Of a stretch of DNA of 64,000 nt, positions 15,516-23,522 are shown one piece after another (position 1 is the stretch's first letter; the number at the start of each line of letters is the position of its first letter). The stretch lies in the NCBI GenBank assembly GCA_030602265.1, contig JAUWAB010000001.1, forward strand, positions 124,001-188,000, read 5' to 3'. The stretch comes from Prolixibacteraceae bacterium. GTDB lineage: Bacteria; Bacteroidota; Bacteroidia; Bacteroidales; Prolixibacteraceae. Below the pieces are notes generated by a model. The model did not search any database, was not told where the DNA came from, and was given only the letters and a program-made list of their open reading frames with translations. The position numbers were made by a program, and so were the translations under genes.

Positions 15516-17267
15516 GATTTTTCCCACCGGATAGCGTTTCCAGCTCTTCTCGAGCCATGGCGAATTTTCGTAGATGTACTGAAGCTGAGCCCGATGGTTT
15601 TTCGCAAACTCCGGATCAGTCTTCCGCCTTTCCTCCAGACCCTTTTTCAGCTCCGGAAATTCTTCCAGGGTTCGCAAAGCGTTTTCTTCAAATCCAAATG
15701 ACGAGAAGTATTCCCGCTGATCGAGCACCGAATCGAAGAAGTTCCAGCGCAAAAAAGAATCCCGTGCCTTAGGTTCCAGCATTTCAAGGATATAACGGAT
15801 CCTTTCCTGTCTGACGGGGATAATCCAGTCACCGGCAAAGTACCGGACTTCCTGGATTTCACTCCGGGTAAGCACCTGACTGTGGAAAAAGTGGCCGTTG
15901 TATGGCCTGTTCTGACTGGTAACCTCATCCAGATAATCCACCAGAACCCGGATAATGGTATCCCTTTCGAGAACACGATATTCCACCTTATTGAGGGCAA
16001 GTCGCTCCAGAACAGGTTTCCATGCTTGCGGAACGACAAAATAATCCGGAATGTCAATTTCCAGAAGAGGTTTGTAAGTATCATAATAGCGGATGGAGGC
16101 CGTAAATGGCCGGTTACGGTCATAACCCAGCCGTGGAAGGCCGGTTACCGGACTGATCTGTTGCCGGTCGACTTCGTAACCATGAAACTCAATCATCTGG
16201 AAGCGTGTGGTATCAATCTCGTAGGATAAGGAAAACTTACCGGCCGTCATTGATTCTTCAATTCCCTTTTTACGGGATGCAAGGATTTCCTGCTGATGAT
16301 CCGCCGAAAGTTTTACCAGCGACCGGATAAAATCATAGGTAGATCTGACGCGGTCGGAGTAACTGGCATAAATCAGGTTTTCCGTCATCATTCCATAGGA
16401 ATGAAACAATGCAGCGTAACCCGACGAGAAGCGCGGGCCCTCCTGACCTCCACGGATACCGTCCCTGACATCCTCATAGAAATAATCGACATACGGAATC
16501 AGCGGATATTGTCCATTTCCCATCTCGCGATATAAACCGGGGAGGAAGGTCTTCCTAAGGAAATCCCTCATGGTACCCGGAAACTGATCCGGCTGGGGAG
16601 GAATCATGGTAATCGCATGCTGGTGGTCGGAACCGTTGGTGGTATGGGTGTCGAGGAAAAGATCCGGGTTCCAGTACTGAAAAATCCGGGTAAAGCTGCG
16701 CGCATTTTCTGAATCACATTTGGTAAAATCACGGTTCAGGTCAAGGTTCCCGTAATTTCCCCGGAAGCCGGTTTCATAAGGCGTGGTCTGTCCCGACCGG
16801 TTATAGGCACTCCGGTTCAAAGCCCCACCGATATTATAGACCGGGATGATGACCAGCACGGAATGCTCCAGCCAGGCACCCATACCATCCTTATTGCGAA
16901 GGATGTCGTCGGCAAATTCGAGCGAGGCATCAATGCCTTCAGGCTCACCGGGATGGATGCCATTGTTAATCAGCACGACCGTCTTGCCCTCGCTGCGGAT
17001 AGTCTCCGCATCAAAATTTCCGCTCCTGCTGATGACAAACGTATGCAACGGCCGCCCGCTATCAGTCAGGCCGGCTTCAATAAGTCTGGCCTGGGAATAG
17101 GTGGCATCCAGCTGTTTATACATTTCAATCACCTCGTCGTAAGTTGGCGAATAATTCTCATTATACCGCAGCTTTAAAAGAGCAGGCTTTTCTGCGTCCG
17201 CCAGCAAAGAAAAGGCAACCAATAAAAAAAGGATAACCAGAAATTTTTTACAACTTAAATGAGTCAT
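15495..17267 (-). CDS. Secreted M14-family zinc carboxypeptidase-like protein
   Basis: A 590-residue exported peptidase. The N-terminus is a signal peptide (KFLVILFLLVAFSLLADA). The metallocarboxypeptidase core starts near residue 50 and shows the zinc motif GIHPGEPEG (His and Glu ligands) and a later His in FLDTHTTNGSDHQH. The C-terminal 250 residues are outside the catalytic domain and have no clear assignment. It is translationally close to the COG2509 gene. Its last codons (RLEY-stop) are written in the octamer word ATTCTAAT that recurs at 21876. Confidence 0.9.
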   Translation of the reverse strand: MTHLSCKKFLVILFLLVAFSLLADAEKPALLKLRYNENYSPTYDEVIEMYKQLDATYSQARLIEAGLTDSGRPLHTFVISRSGNFDAETIRSEGKTVVLINNGIHPGEPEGIDASLEFADDILRNKDGMGAWLEHSVLVIIPVYNIGGALNRSAYNRSGQTTPYETGFRGNYGNLDLNRDFTKCDSENARSFTRIFQYWNPDLFLDTHTTNGSDHQHAITMIPPQPDQFPGTMRDFLRKTFLPGLYREMGNGQYPLIPYVDYFYEDVRDGIRGGQEGPRFSSGYAALFHSYGMMTENLIYASYSDRVRSTYDFIRSLVKLSADHQQEILASRKKGIEESMTAGKFSLSYEIDTTRFQMIEFHGYEVDRQQISPVTGLPRLGYDRNRPFTASIRYYDTYKPLLEIDIPDYFVVPQAWKPVLERLALNKVEYRVLERDTIIRVLVDYLDEVTSQNRPYNGHFFHSQVLTRSEIQEVRYFAGDWIIPVRQERIRYILEMLEPKARDSFLRWNFFDSVLDQREYFSSFGFEENALRTLEEFPELKKGLEERRKTDPEFAKNHRAQLQYIYENSPWLEKSWKRYPVGKIMGRLEY

Positions 17268-17319
17268 CTGAATATTTTAAATCTTAATTACTTATTACCA
17301 GACCGTTACCGCAATTCGT

Positions 17320-17853
17320 TCAATCCCGGAGGGATTGCATGTTTATAGCAAGATGGTCATAATGAGAATCTTTCCTTTCCAGATTCAGGTAGGTGTAGGA
17401 AAATCCGTTTATCTCATCAAAATGGTCTTCCCTGCTTATGACATTCCATGCCGAATAATCAATTTCCGGGAAAAAGGTATCCGCCTCAAAGGTTTTATTA
17501 ACCACCGTGAGATAGAGCCGGTTAGCCACCGGAAAGAACTGACGGTACACGGAGCCCCCGCCAATGATGAAAGATTCGGACTCATCCTTAACCAGTTCGA
17601 TCGCCTCTTCGGTCGAATAGACCACTTCGCATCCTGAGAACTGATCTTCAGGATTATCCGTGATCACAATATTTCGCCGGTTGGGCAACGGCCATTTGGG
17701 TAAGGATAACAGGGTATTACGCCCCATGATCACCGGATGACCGGTGGTTATCTGCCTGAACCGCTTCAGGTCATTCGGCAGATGAAACAGCAGTTCATTA
17801 TTCCTGCCAATGGCAAAATTCTCAGCAATCGCTACGATAATCGAAATATTCAT
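17320..17853 (-). CDS. folA: Dihydrofolate reductase
   Basis: DHFR reduces dihydrofolate to tetrahydrofolate with NADPH. The ORF track extends it to 270 residues, but the first 93 are translated heptamer repeats; the family N-terminus starts at ATG 17853 (MNISIIVAIAENFAIGRNNELLFHLPNDL), giving 177 residues, a normal DHFR. Motifs are FHLPNDLKRFR, PVIMGRNTLLSLP, and IIGGGSVYRQFFP with the cofactor-binding Gly-Gly. thyA lies upstream on the same strand, the common thyA-folA pairing, but here about 400 bp of tandem repeats separate the two. Confidence 0.96.
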   Translation of the reverse strand: MNISIIVAIAENFAIGRNNELLFHLPNDLKRFRQITTGHPVIMGRNTLLSLPKWPLPNRRNIVITDNPEDQFSGCEVVYSTEEAIELVKDESESFIIGGGSVYRQFFPVANRLYLTVVNKTFEADTFFPEIDYSAWNVISREDHFDEINGFSYTYLNLERKDSHYDHLAINMQSLRD

Positions 17854-17873
17854 CAATAAAATTCCCCCCTTTG

Positions 17874-18006
17874 TTAAGTGAACGATAAACAGTGAACGGT
17901 GAACAGAGAACAGTGAACAGTAAACAGTAAACAGTGACAGTATTCGGTAATCGGTAATCGGTAATCGGTAATCGGTAATCGGTAATCGGTAATCGGTAAT
18001 CGGTAA
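17874..18006. repeat. Heptamer array with nine perfect TCGGTAA copies
   Basis: From 17874 there are ten variants of the AACAGTG family (for example AACGATA, AACAGTG, AACGGTG, AACAGAG, AACAGTA, ACAGTAT) followed without a register break by nine perfect copies of TCGGTAA (17944-18006). On the minus strand this keeps the folA frame open and encodes a repeating DYRLPIT heptapeptide. Confidence 0.95.
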
Positions 18007-18060
18007 AAAACACTGATCAAGGCATTCATTAATTCTCAGATACGCCTGATGTCTTTTTTT

Positions 18061-18200
18061 GTCCTGATACTTGATACTTGATATTTGATATTTGATATTT
18101 GATACTTGATATTTGATACTTGATTCCTGCATCTTGTCTGATGTCTATTGTCTGATGTCTATTGTCTGATGTCTGATATCTAATATCTATCGTCTTTAAA
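18061..18200. repeat. Twenty-unit drifting heptamer array
   Basis: Twenty consecutive 7-nt units with no slip: GTCCTGA, then TACTTGA/TATTTGA variants, TTCCTGC, ATCTTGT, alternating CTGATGT/CTATTGT, CTGATAT, CTAATAT, CTATCGT, CTTTAAA. The family changes in the middle while the phase is kept. Confidence 0.95.
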
Positions 18201-18230
18201 ATCAGAGACCAGACCGCTGTCTTCCGCTCC

Positions 18231-18265
18231 CAATCATCAATAATCAATAATAAATCATAAATCAA
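18231..18265. repeat. Heptamer block overlapping the thyA stop codon
   Basis: CAATCAT, CAATAAT, CAATAAT, AAATCAT, AAATCAA: five 7-nt units. The last one contains the thyA stop codon (18264-18262 on the minus strand). Confidence 0.75.
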
Positions 18266-19056
18266 ACGGCTACTTTCCCCGGAATATGGGGATGTGCGTT
18301 GTAATTCACCAGCTCAAAATCTTCATACCTGAACGCAAATATATCATGGACTTCCGGATTGATCTTCATTTGCGGAAGAGCCATCGGCTCTCTGGTCAGC
18401 TGCAGATTTACCTGTTCGAGGTGATTGGTGTAAATATGCACATCTCCGCCGGTCCAGACAAAATCACCGGGTTCATACCCGGTAACCTGCGCCATCATCA
18501 TGGTCAGCAAGGCATAGGAGGCAATATTGAACGGCACACCCAAAAAGACGTCGCAACTTCGCTGGTAAAGCTGACAGGAAAGCTTACCTCCGGCAACATA
18601 GAACTGAAAAAGGATATGGCAGGGCGGCAGGTGCATGGCGTCGAGCTGTCCGACATTCCAGGCGCTGACAATATGCCGGCGGGAATCCGGATTATTCCTG
18701 AGGCTTTCAACCACGTTGCGGATCTGGTCAATATGGCCGCCATCCGGTGTCGGCCAGCTTCGCCACTGGTAACCATATATGGGACCGAGTTCTCCATCGG
18801 GCCCGGCCCATTCATTCCAGATCCTCACTCCATTCTCCTGAAGATATTTTACGTTGGTCTCCCCCTGCAGGAACCAAAGCAGTTCATGAATAATCGATTT
18901 CAGGTGCAACTTTTTGGTTGTCAGTACCGGAAAACCCTCCGACAAGTCAAACCGCATCTGGTGACCAAATATGCTGATCGTACCGGTACCCGTCCGGTCC
19001 TTCTTTTCTGTTCCTTTTTCAAGAACCGTCTGTAATAAATCAAGATACTGTTTCAT
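18262..19056 (-). CDS. thyA: Thymidylate synthase
   Basis: Converts dUMP to dTMP using methylene-tetrahydrofolate, producing dihydrofolate that FolA recycles. The 264-residue protein matches E. coli ThyA length. It shows the folate-binding start [11 protein letters not shown], the catalytic segment [12 protein letters not shown] with Cys146, [18 protein letters not shown] and the C-terminal [10 protein letters not shown]. folA follows downstream beyond a repeat-filled gap, so co-transcription is possible but would carry the repeats in the mRNA. Confidence 0.98.
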   Translation of the reverse strand: MKQYLDLLQTVLEKGTEKKDRTGTGTISIFGHQMRFDLSEGFPVLTTKKLHLKSIIHELLWFLQGETNVKYLQENGVRIWNEWAGPDGELGPIYGYQWRSWPTPDGGHIDQIRNVVESLRNNPDSRRHIVSAWNVGQLDAMHLPPCHILFQFYVAGGKLSCQLYQRSCDVFLGVPFNIASYALLTMMMAQVTGYEPGDFVWTGGDVHIYTNHLEQVNLQLTREPMALPQMKINPEVHDIFAFRYEDFELVNYNAHPHIPGKVAV

Positions 19057-19067
19057 AAAACCATAGT

Positions 19068-19195
19068 TTTGCCACTAAGGCACCAGGACACAAAGATTTT
19101 TTACCGCAAAGAAATCAAGACACAAAGATATTTTTTACCGCAAAGAAATCAAGACACAAAGATTTTTTGTCTTGATACTTGATACCTATTTTGTG
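19068..19195. repeat. Composite octamer-linker-heptamer repeat, plus orientation
   Basis: Octamers GCCACTAA, GGCACCAG, GACACAAA are followed by linker GATTTTTTACCGCAAA, octamers GAAATCAA, GACACAAA, a second linker copy with a 2-nt insertion, octamers again, TTTTTTGTC and then heptamers of the TTGATAC family. It occupies the first part of the 350-bp gap between thyA and the S9 peptidase. Confidence 0.85.
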
Positions 19196-19220
19196 ATCCG
19201 GCGACCAGGACACGGGGGCT

Positions 19221-19259
19221 AAGGCAACCACACAGGGTTGCCCCTACGCCGTTTTTCAT
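19221..19259. repeat. Short inverted repeat ending CCCCTAC, copy 1
   Basis: Stem GGCAACC / GGTTGCC (19223-19229, 19236-19242) followed by CCCTACGCCGTTTTTCAT. Closely similar copies lie at 50270 and 60192. Confidence 0.75.
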
Positions 19260-19293
19260 TGCAAGGTACGGTCTATCAGGGCGTTACCCCTTA

Positions 19294-19341
19294 CCCCGGG
19301 GTTTCACCCCGGGTTATTGTAAGGATGCCCTTACAGGGCAT
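19294..19341. repeat. Two-hairpin TTATT element, copy 1
   Basis: Hairpin 1 CCCGGGG-TTTCA-CCCCGGG (19295-19313), spacer TTATT, hairpin 2 ATGCCCT-TAC-AGGGCAT (19325-19341). The same layout with different but self-complementary stems occurs at 46005 and 60228. Confidence 0.8.
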
Positions 19342-19378
19342 ATGTTTTCAATGAGGTTGCCTTGGTTTCCAGGTCAGG

Positions 19379-19409
19379 TTTCCGATTACTGTTTACCGAT
19401 TACCGATTA
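19379..19409. repeat. Heptamer array abutting the S9 peptidase stop codon
   Basis: TTTCCGA, TTACTGT, TTACCGA, TTACCGA, then TTA, which is the complement of the peptidase TAA stop codon at 19409-19407. The same words recur at 50183-50353. Confidence 0.85.
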
Positions 19410-21488
19410 CTTCAGCCACTGGTCGAGCCACCCACGAAACACCCGCTGCCAGAGTATTCCGTTTTGTGCACCGGTAACCCAGTGGTTTTCTTCCGGGAAA
19501 TAGAGAAATTGTGCCGGAATATCCTGCAAAACGGCAGAATTGAAGGCCGCCATTCCCTGCGGATACGGAATCCGGAAGTCTTTCTCGCCATGAATCACCA
19601 GAATCGGGGTATCCCAGTTCTGCACAAATTTATGGGGAGAAAAGCTGTACGACCGTTGTGCTGCCGCATTGGATTTGTCCCAGAAAGCTCCGCCATAATC
19701 CCAGTCGACAAAAAACATCTCCTCGGTAGTGGCATACATTTGCTCGAAATTAAAAATTCCGCAGTGTGAAATAAACGCACTGAACCTTCCATCATGGTTT
19801 CCGGCGAGGTAATTGACGGCAAAACCGCCGTAGCTGGCCCCCACTGCACCCAGTTTGGTTTCATCCACGAAGGGTTCCTTGGCCATAGCATCAATTGCAC
19901 TCAGCTGGTCCTTAATGTTCTGGCCGCCGTAATCCTTGCTGATCTGCTCCAGCCATTCCATACCGAATCCGGGAAGCCCTCTCCGGTTAGGAGCCACCAC
20001 GATATAACCATTGGCCGCCATCATCTGGAAGTTCCAGCGGTATGACCAGTACTGACTGATTGTACCCTGCGGGCCACCCTGACAATATAAAATGGCCGGG
20101 TATTTTTTAGATGGATCGAAGTGAGGAGGATAGATGATCCAGGTCAGCATATCCTTGTTATCGGTGGTTTTGATCCATCTTTTCTCCACTTTCCCCAGGG
20201 TCAGCTGATCAAGGAGGGGCTTGTTGATGGCGGTCAGTGCTTCATCACTTCCATTGGCAGGATTGACGAGGTAAAGCTCGGCAGGTTTCGACATCGAGGT
20301 TTTGGTGGCCACCAGCCGGTCGCCGGATATTCCGATGCTGGAATAGTTATGAACGCCGTCGGTCATTCTTTCAATATTGCCGTCGGCCAATGTCAAGCGG
20401 TAAATCTCGTCCGTGGCATGAATATCACTGATAAACCAGATGTACCGGCCATCAGCACTCCAGGTCAGGTGATCGGCATTCTGATCGAAACCAGCTGAAT
20501 AATCCCGCTTTTCTCCTGTTTGAAGATCAGCGACAAACAACCTGTTCTTGTCTGCTTCGTAGCCGTCGCGCTCCATACTTTCCCAGGCCAGATATCTTCC
20601 ATCCGGAGAGAACACCGGATTTTTGTCGTAACCCAGCATTCCTTCGGTAAAATAGGTTGTGCTGCCACTGGCCAGGTCATACAGGTAAATACCAGAATTG
20701 GTGGATACCGCATAGGCTTTTCCTGAAAGTTTCTTGCATGTATAGGCGATGGTACGGCTGTCGGGACTCCATGCGATCTCTTCAATACCTCCAAATGGTT
20801 TCATCGGTGCATCAAACCGTTCTCCTTCGAGGATATCTTTTCCAGCCCTGACTTTTCCATTGTTATATTCTGAAATAAATACATGGTTATAGGTATAATC
20901 ATGCCAGCTGTCCCAGTGACGGTACATCAGGTCCGTTTCCAGCCGGGCATTGGCTTTGGGGAGGTCCGGATAGAGATCATGGATGTCCTGATCCAGTTTA
21001 ACACTCTGTATATAAAATACTTTAGACTGGTCCGGACTATAACCAAATCCGGATATTCCTCCGGAGATATCACTGACTTGTTTCCTTTCAGAACCGTCGG
21101 GATTCATTTCCCAGATCTGGACACTTCCGGAGGCGGATGACAGAAAACCGATCTTCTTCCCATCCGGCCGCCACTGAATGTTGAACTCCCGTTCCGGGGT
21201 GTCGGTAAGGCGGCTGACCGACTTGTCACCAGTTTTCAGCAGGTAAATATCCCTGTATGACTTATCCTCTTCAATGTTGAAATAAGTAATGGTATAGGCC
21301 ACCGAGCTACCATCGGGCGATACCGAAGGCTCTCCTAAGCGCCCGAAGGTCCAGAGCACTTCCGGAGTCATGACATCAGACGTGAGCTTTGCTATCGATG
21401 GCACGTAACTACCCTGGCTCACAGGTCTATCTCCGGACGAGCAGGCGAGCAATCCGGACAACAGGACTAAAAAAAAGTATTTTCTCAT
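19407..21488 (-). CDS. S9-family serine peptidase lipoprotein (DPP5-like)
   Basis: A 693-residue exported peptidase that would remove dipeptides or acyl-residues from peptides. The N-terminus is a lipoprotein signal (FLVLLSGLLACSSG). Residues about 45-400 form a beta-propeller with WD40/PD40-type repeats such as SPDGSSVAYT and SPDGRYLAWES. The C-terminal alpha/beta hydrolase carries the triad Ser552 (GASYGG), Asp637 (HGEKDF) and His669 (ENHWV). Length and layout fit the S9C dipeptidyl-peptidase 5 type of Bacteroidota. A TTACTTTG sequence about 25 bp upstream resembles a -7 box. Specificity is not certain. Confidence 0.92.
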   Translation of the reverse strand: MRKYFFLVLLSGLLACSSGDRPVSQGSYVPSIAKLTSDVMTPEVLWTFGRLGEPSVSPDGSSVAYTITYFNIEEDKSYRDIYLLKTGDKSVSRLTDTPEREFNIQWRPDGKKIGFLSSASGSVQIWEMNPDGSERKQVSDISGGISGFGYSPDQSKVFYIQSVKLDQDIHDLYPDLPKANARLETDLMYRHWDSWHDYTYNHVFISEYNNGKVRAGKDILEGERFDAPMKPFGGIEEIAWSPDSRTIAYTCKKLSGKAYAVSTNSGIYLYDLASGSTTYFTEGMLGYDKNPVFSPDGRYLAWESMERDGYEADKNRLFVADLQTGEKRDYSAGFDQNADHLTWSADGRYIWFISDIHATDEIYRLTLADGNIERMTDGVHNYSSIGISGDRLVATKTSMSKPAELYLVNPANGSDEALTAINKPLLDQLTLGKVEKRWIKTTDNKDMLTWIIYPPHFDPSKKYPAILYCQGGPQGTISQYWSYRWNFQMMAANGYIVVAPNRRGLPGFGMEWLEQISKDYGGQNIKDQLSAIDAMAKEPFVDETKLGAVGASYGGFAVNYLAGNHDGRFSAFISHCGIFNFEQMYATTEEMFFVDWDYGGAFWDKSNAAAQRSYSFSPHKFVQNWDTPILVIHGEKDFRIPYPQGMAAFNSAVLQDIPAQFLYFPEENHWVTGAQNGILWQRVFRGWLDQWLK

Positions 21489-21577
21489 ATGTGGTTCTCT
21501 TTAATTCGTCCTGCAAAGTAAGAATAATTATTTTTTGATTCAAACAACCTTATTATTCCGGCGCCATGCTTCTTCCG

Positions 21578-21712
21578 GCACGAAGGCACCAGTACACAAA
21601 GAATTTTTCACCGCAAAGCCGCCAGGACGCAAGGAATTTTTCACCGCAAAGCCGCCAGGCCGCAAGAATTTGTCCTGATTCTTGATACCTGATACCTGAT
21701 ACTTGATACCCG
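21578..21712. repeat. Composite octamer-linker-heptamer repeat, plus orientation
   Basis: Octamers GGCACGAA, GGCACCAG, TACACAAA; linker GAATTTTTCACCGCAAA; octamers GCCGCCAG, GACGCAAG; linker again; octamers GCCGCCAG, GCCGCAAG; AATTT; then six heptamers TGTCCTG, ATTCTTG, ATACCTG, ATACCTG, ATACTTG, ATACCCG. It has the same order of parts as 19068-19195. With the next two entries it fills most of the 577-bp gap before the NigD-like gene. Confidence 0.85.
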
Positions 21713-21774
21713 TAGTGATCCGATTAGAATTAGCCTGTTATTTGTTTACGGACTCTTTTATTTATACTGACGGA

Positions 21775-21812
21775 CAGATGTCTGATGTCTTTTAGTCTTT
21801 TAGTCTTTTACA
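21775..21812. repeat. TGATGTC / TTTTAGTC repeat block
   Basis: AGATGTC, TGATGTC (7-nt) followed by TTTTAGTC, TTTTAGTC (8-nt) and a partial unit. The same words occur at 18138-18172 and 62894-62935. Confidence 0.65.
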
Positions 21813-21875
21813 ATAAGATCTTTGTCCTGATACCAGACAGACATATACGATCCTGAAACGCCGCGAACCGGAATC

Positions 21876-21931
21876 ATTCTAATATTCTAATATTCTAATA
21901 TTCTAATATTCTAATACTCTAATACTCCCAT
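21876..21931. repeat. Octamer array (ATTCTAAT)
   Basis: Five perfect copies of ATTCTAAT, then ACTCTAAT and ACTCCCAT. The period is 8, not 7. Confidence 0.9.
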
Positions 21932-21983
21932 CTATCGTTCCACTGGTCCGCGTCCCATATATTACGTTGAAGGCTTATCAATG

Positions 21984-22016
21984 CAAAAAAAGCTGCCCCT
22001 TTAAAGAGACAGCCTT
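21984..22016 (-). terminator. Terminator of the NigD-like gene
   Basis: On the minus strand an imperfect AAGGCTGTCTCTT / AGGGGCAGCTT stem-loop is followed by a run of seven T. It lies 50 bp past the stop codon. Confidence 0.65.
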
Positions 22017-22065
22017 CTGTGGAATAAATAAATGGAAGATCAGTTCAGGATGTACGGTGAATGTC

Positions 22066-22755
22066 CTAATTATCACCGTATTTATACGTTCCTTCAAATG
22101 TTTTTTCCACTCCGTCGTAATTGGTCGACCTGACAATAAATCTCACGGAATCGAGCCCTTCGATTTTTATGGCCGAAAGATCAAACGATACCAGCGCGGT
22201 ATAGGGATAATCTTCCCGGTCACCATTTTTATTATGCCGGAGTTCCAGTTCAATGGGCTGGTCAGCAGCAGTAAGTTCACCGGGTTGTTTCACCAGGTTG
22301 ATGAAATGTGTGGCATAATTGCCGAAGTATCGCAATTCGAAATTCAACAACTGGTTTTTACTGACCCATGCATCGCGCACGATGATGGGATCATTGCCAA
22401 TGCTGTCCTCAATGGCCGGAGTTATATCGATAATCCCCTTCTTGAGAACTTTTCGTACTGAGTTCAGCTTTACAAAATACTCCTTAACATCTCCCGATAC
22501 GTTCTTGTCTCCGACTATGGTAAAATTTACCAGCACCCGGCCCTTGTCCTCATTCCAGCTGCCATAGACCATACCGGCAACCGGGAATAGCACGGAGCCA
22601 TTGTCCATCACGATGGTAAAACTATCCGGACCAGTCTTTTCCACAATTCCAAACCCAACCCAATACTTCCCTAAGGAATACGAGTCATCATCCTTCTGAC
22701 AAGATGTCGCAATCAACGCCATAATGGCGAAAGTCCATATCATCAATGTTCTCAT
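22066..22755 (-). CDS. NigD-like lipoprotein
   Basis: A 229-residue surface or periplasmic lipoprotein with lipobox ATSCQKDDD. The segment YSLGKYWVGFGIVEKTGPDSFTI and the two beta-rich halves match the NigD-like N- and C-terminal domains common in Bacteroidales. NigD proteins were named from a bacteriocin-linked operon, but most, like this one, are orphans of unknown function. No neighbours suggest a role. Confidence 0.8.
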   Translation of the reverse strand: MRTLMIWTFAIMALIATSCQKDDDSYSLGKYWVGFGIVEKTGPDSFTIVMDNGSVLFPVAGMVYGSWNEDKGRVLVNFTIVGDKNVSGDVKEYFVKLNSVRKVLKKGIIDITPAIEDSIGNDPIIVRDAWVSKNQLLNFELRYFGNYATHFINLVKQPGELTAADQPIELELRHNKNGDREDYPYTALVSFDLSAIKIEGLDSVRFIVRSTNYDGVEKTFEGTYKYGDN

Positions 22756-22905
22756 AGCTTTGAAAATATTTATTATATACCTGAAAGATTAAAACTACCG
22801 CCGTAAGGTTGCGTCAACCGGGAAATTTTTGATGGTTTTTGAGTGAATTCTGAATATTTTTGACAGAGAACCGATATGGCACAAGAGTTGTTATTTAAAT
22901 ATCTA

Positions 22906-22913
22906 TATATTTG
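22906..22913 (+). promoter_or_regulatory. -7 box for the redox operon
   Basis: TATATTTG, an exact TAnnTTTG, ends 16 bp before the ATG at 22930. Confidence 0.6.
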
Positions 22914-22929
22914 CATATGTTTTTGATTT

Positions 22930-23508
22930 ATGAAACAGATTCACTCATTAAATGATTTGACCAGGGAACTGCAAACCAATGGATCGGTTTGGTTGTTGTT
23001 GCATAAGAAAGGTTCTGTGCAAAGCGAATGTGCGCTTAATAATTATGAAGACGCTGTTGCAAATCTCGACGGGCAGCAGTTTTTGCATGCCAATGTCAAT
23101 GAAGTCAGGGATATTCATCCGGAATACGGAATTCAATCGGTACCAACCCTTTTGGAATTCCATTCGGGGACCCTTACCAATATAATCAAAGGGTGTCATC
23201 AGGCAGAACAGTTCAGGGCGATCTTTGAAAATGTTATATTTGTAGCTGATACGGCTACCGGAGGGAAGCCGGCCAAAAGCGTAACGGTGTATACGACTCC
23301 TTCCTGCTCCTGGTGTACCACATTGAAAAGGCATCTGGATATTCATCAGATCAGGTACCGGGAGGTAGATGTATCCAAAGACCAGAAAGCAGCGGAGGCC
23401 ATGGTACGTAAAAGCGGGCAGCAGGGTGTTCCGCAGACGGAAATCAACGGTCAGATCATCGTGGGTTTTGACCGGGACAGAATAAACAGGTTACTTGAAA
23501 TCAAATAA
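22930..23508 (+). CDS. Thioredoxin-fold / glutaredoxin fusion protein
   Basis: A 192-residue cytoplasmic protein with two thioredoxin folds. Residues 1-105 are thioredoxin-like (cis-Pro region GIQSVPTLLEF) but the CxxC is replaced by KKGSVQSEC, so this half is probably not a disulphide reductase. Residues 115-192 are a glutaredoxin with CSWC and the glutathione-site motifs QQGVPQTEING and VGFDRDRI. It is the first gene of a three-gene operon with a lipoprotein thioredoxin (14-bp gap) and a GroES paralogue (19-bp gap). The catalytic half probably reduces protein disulphides or mixed disulphides. Confidence 0.88.
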   Translation: MKQIHSLNDLTRELQTNGSVWLLLHKKGSVQSECALNNYEDAVANLDGQQFLHANVNEVRDIHPEYGIQSVPTLLEFHSGTLTNIIKGCHQAEQFRAIFENVIFVADTATGGKPAKSVTVYTTPSCSWCTTLKRHLDIHQIRYREVDVSKDQKAAEAMVRKSGQQGVPQTEINGQIIVGFDRDRINRLLEIK

Positions 23509-23522
23509 AAAATAGAATAGTT

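Noticed and set aside
17854-18132. N-terminal extension of DHFR with IKYQISS and DYRLPIT repeats
   Set aside because: The DHFR family begins at MNISIIVAIAENFAIG. The extension consists only of translated heptamer arrays.
17874-18200. Possible CRISPR-like array between thyA and folA
   Set aside because: Units are 7 nt with no spacers, no 24-47-nt direct repeats and no cas genes nearby.
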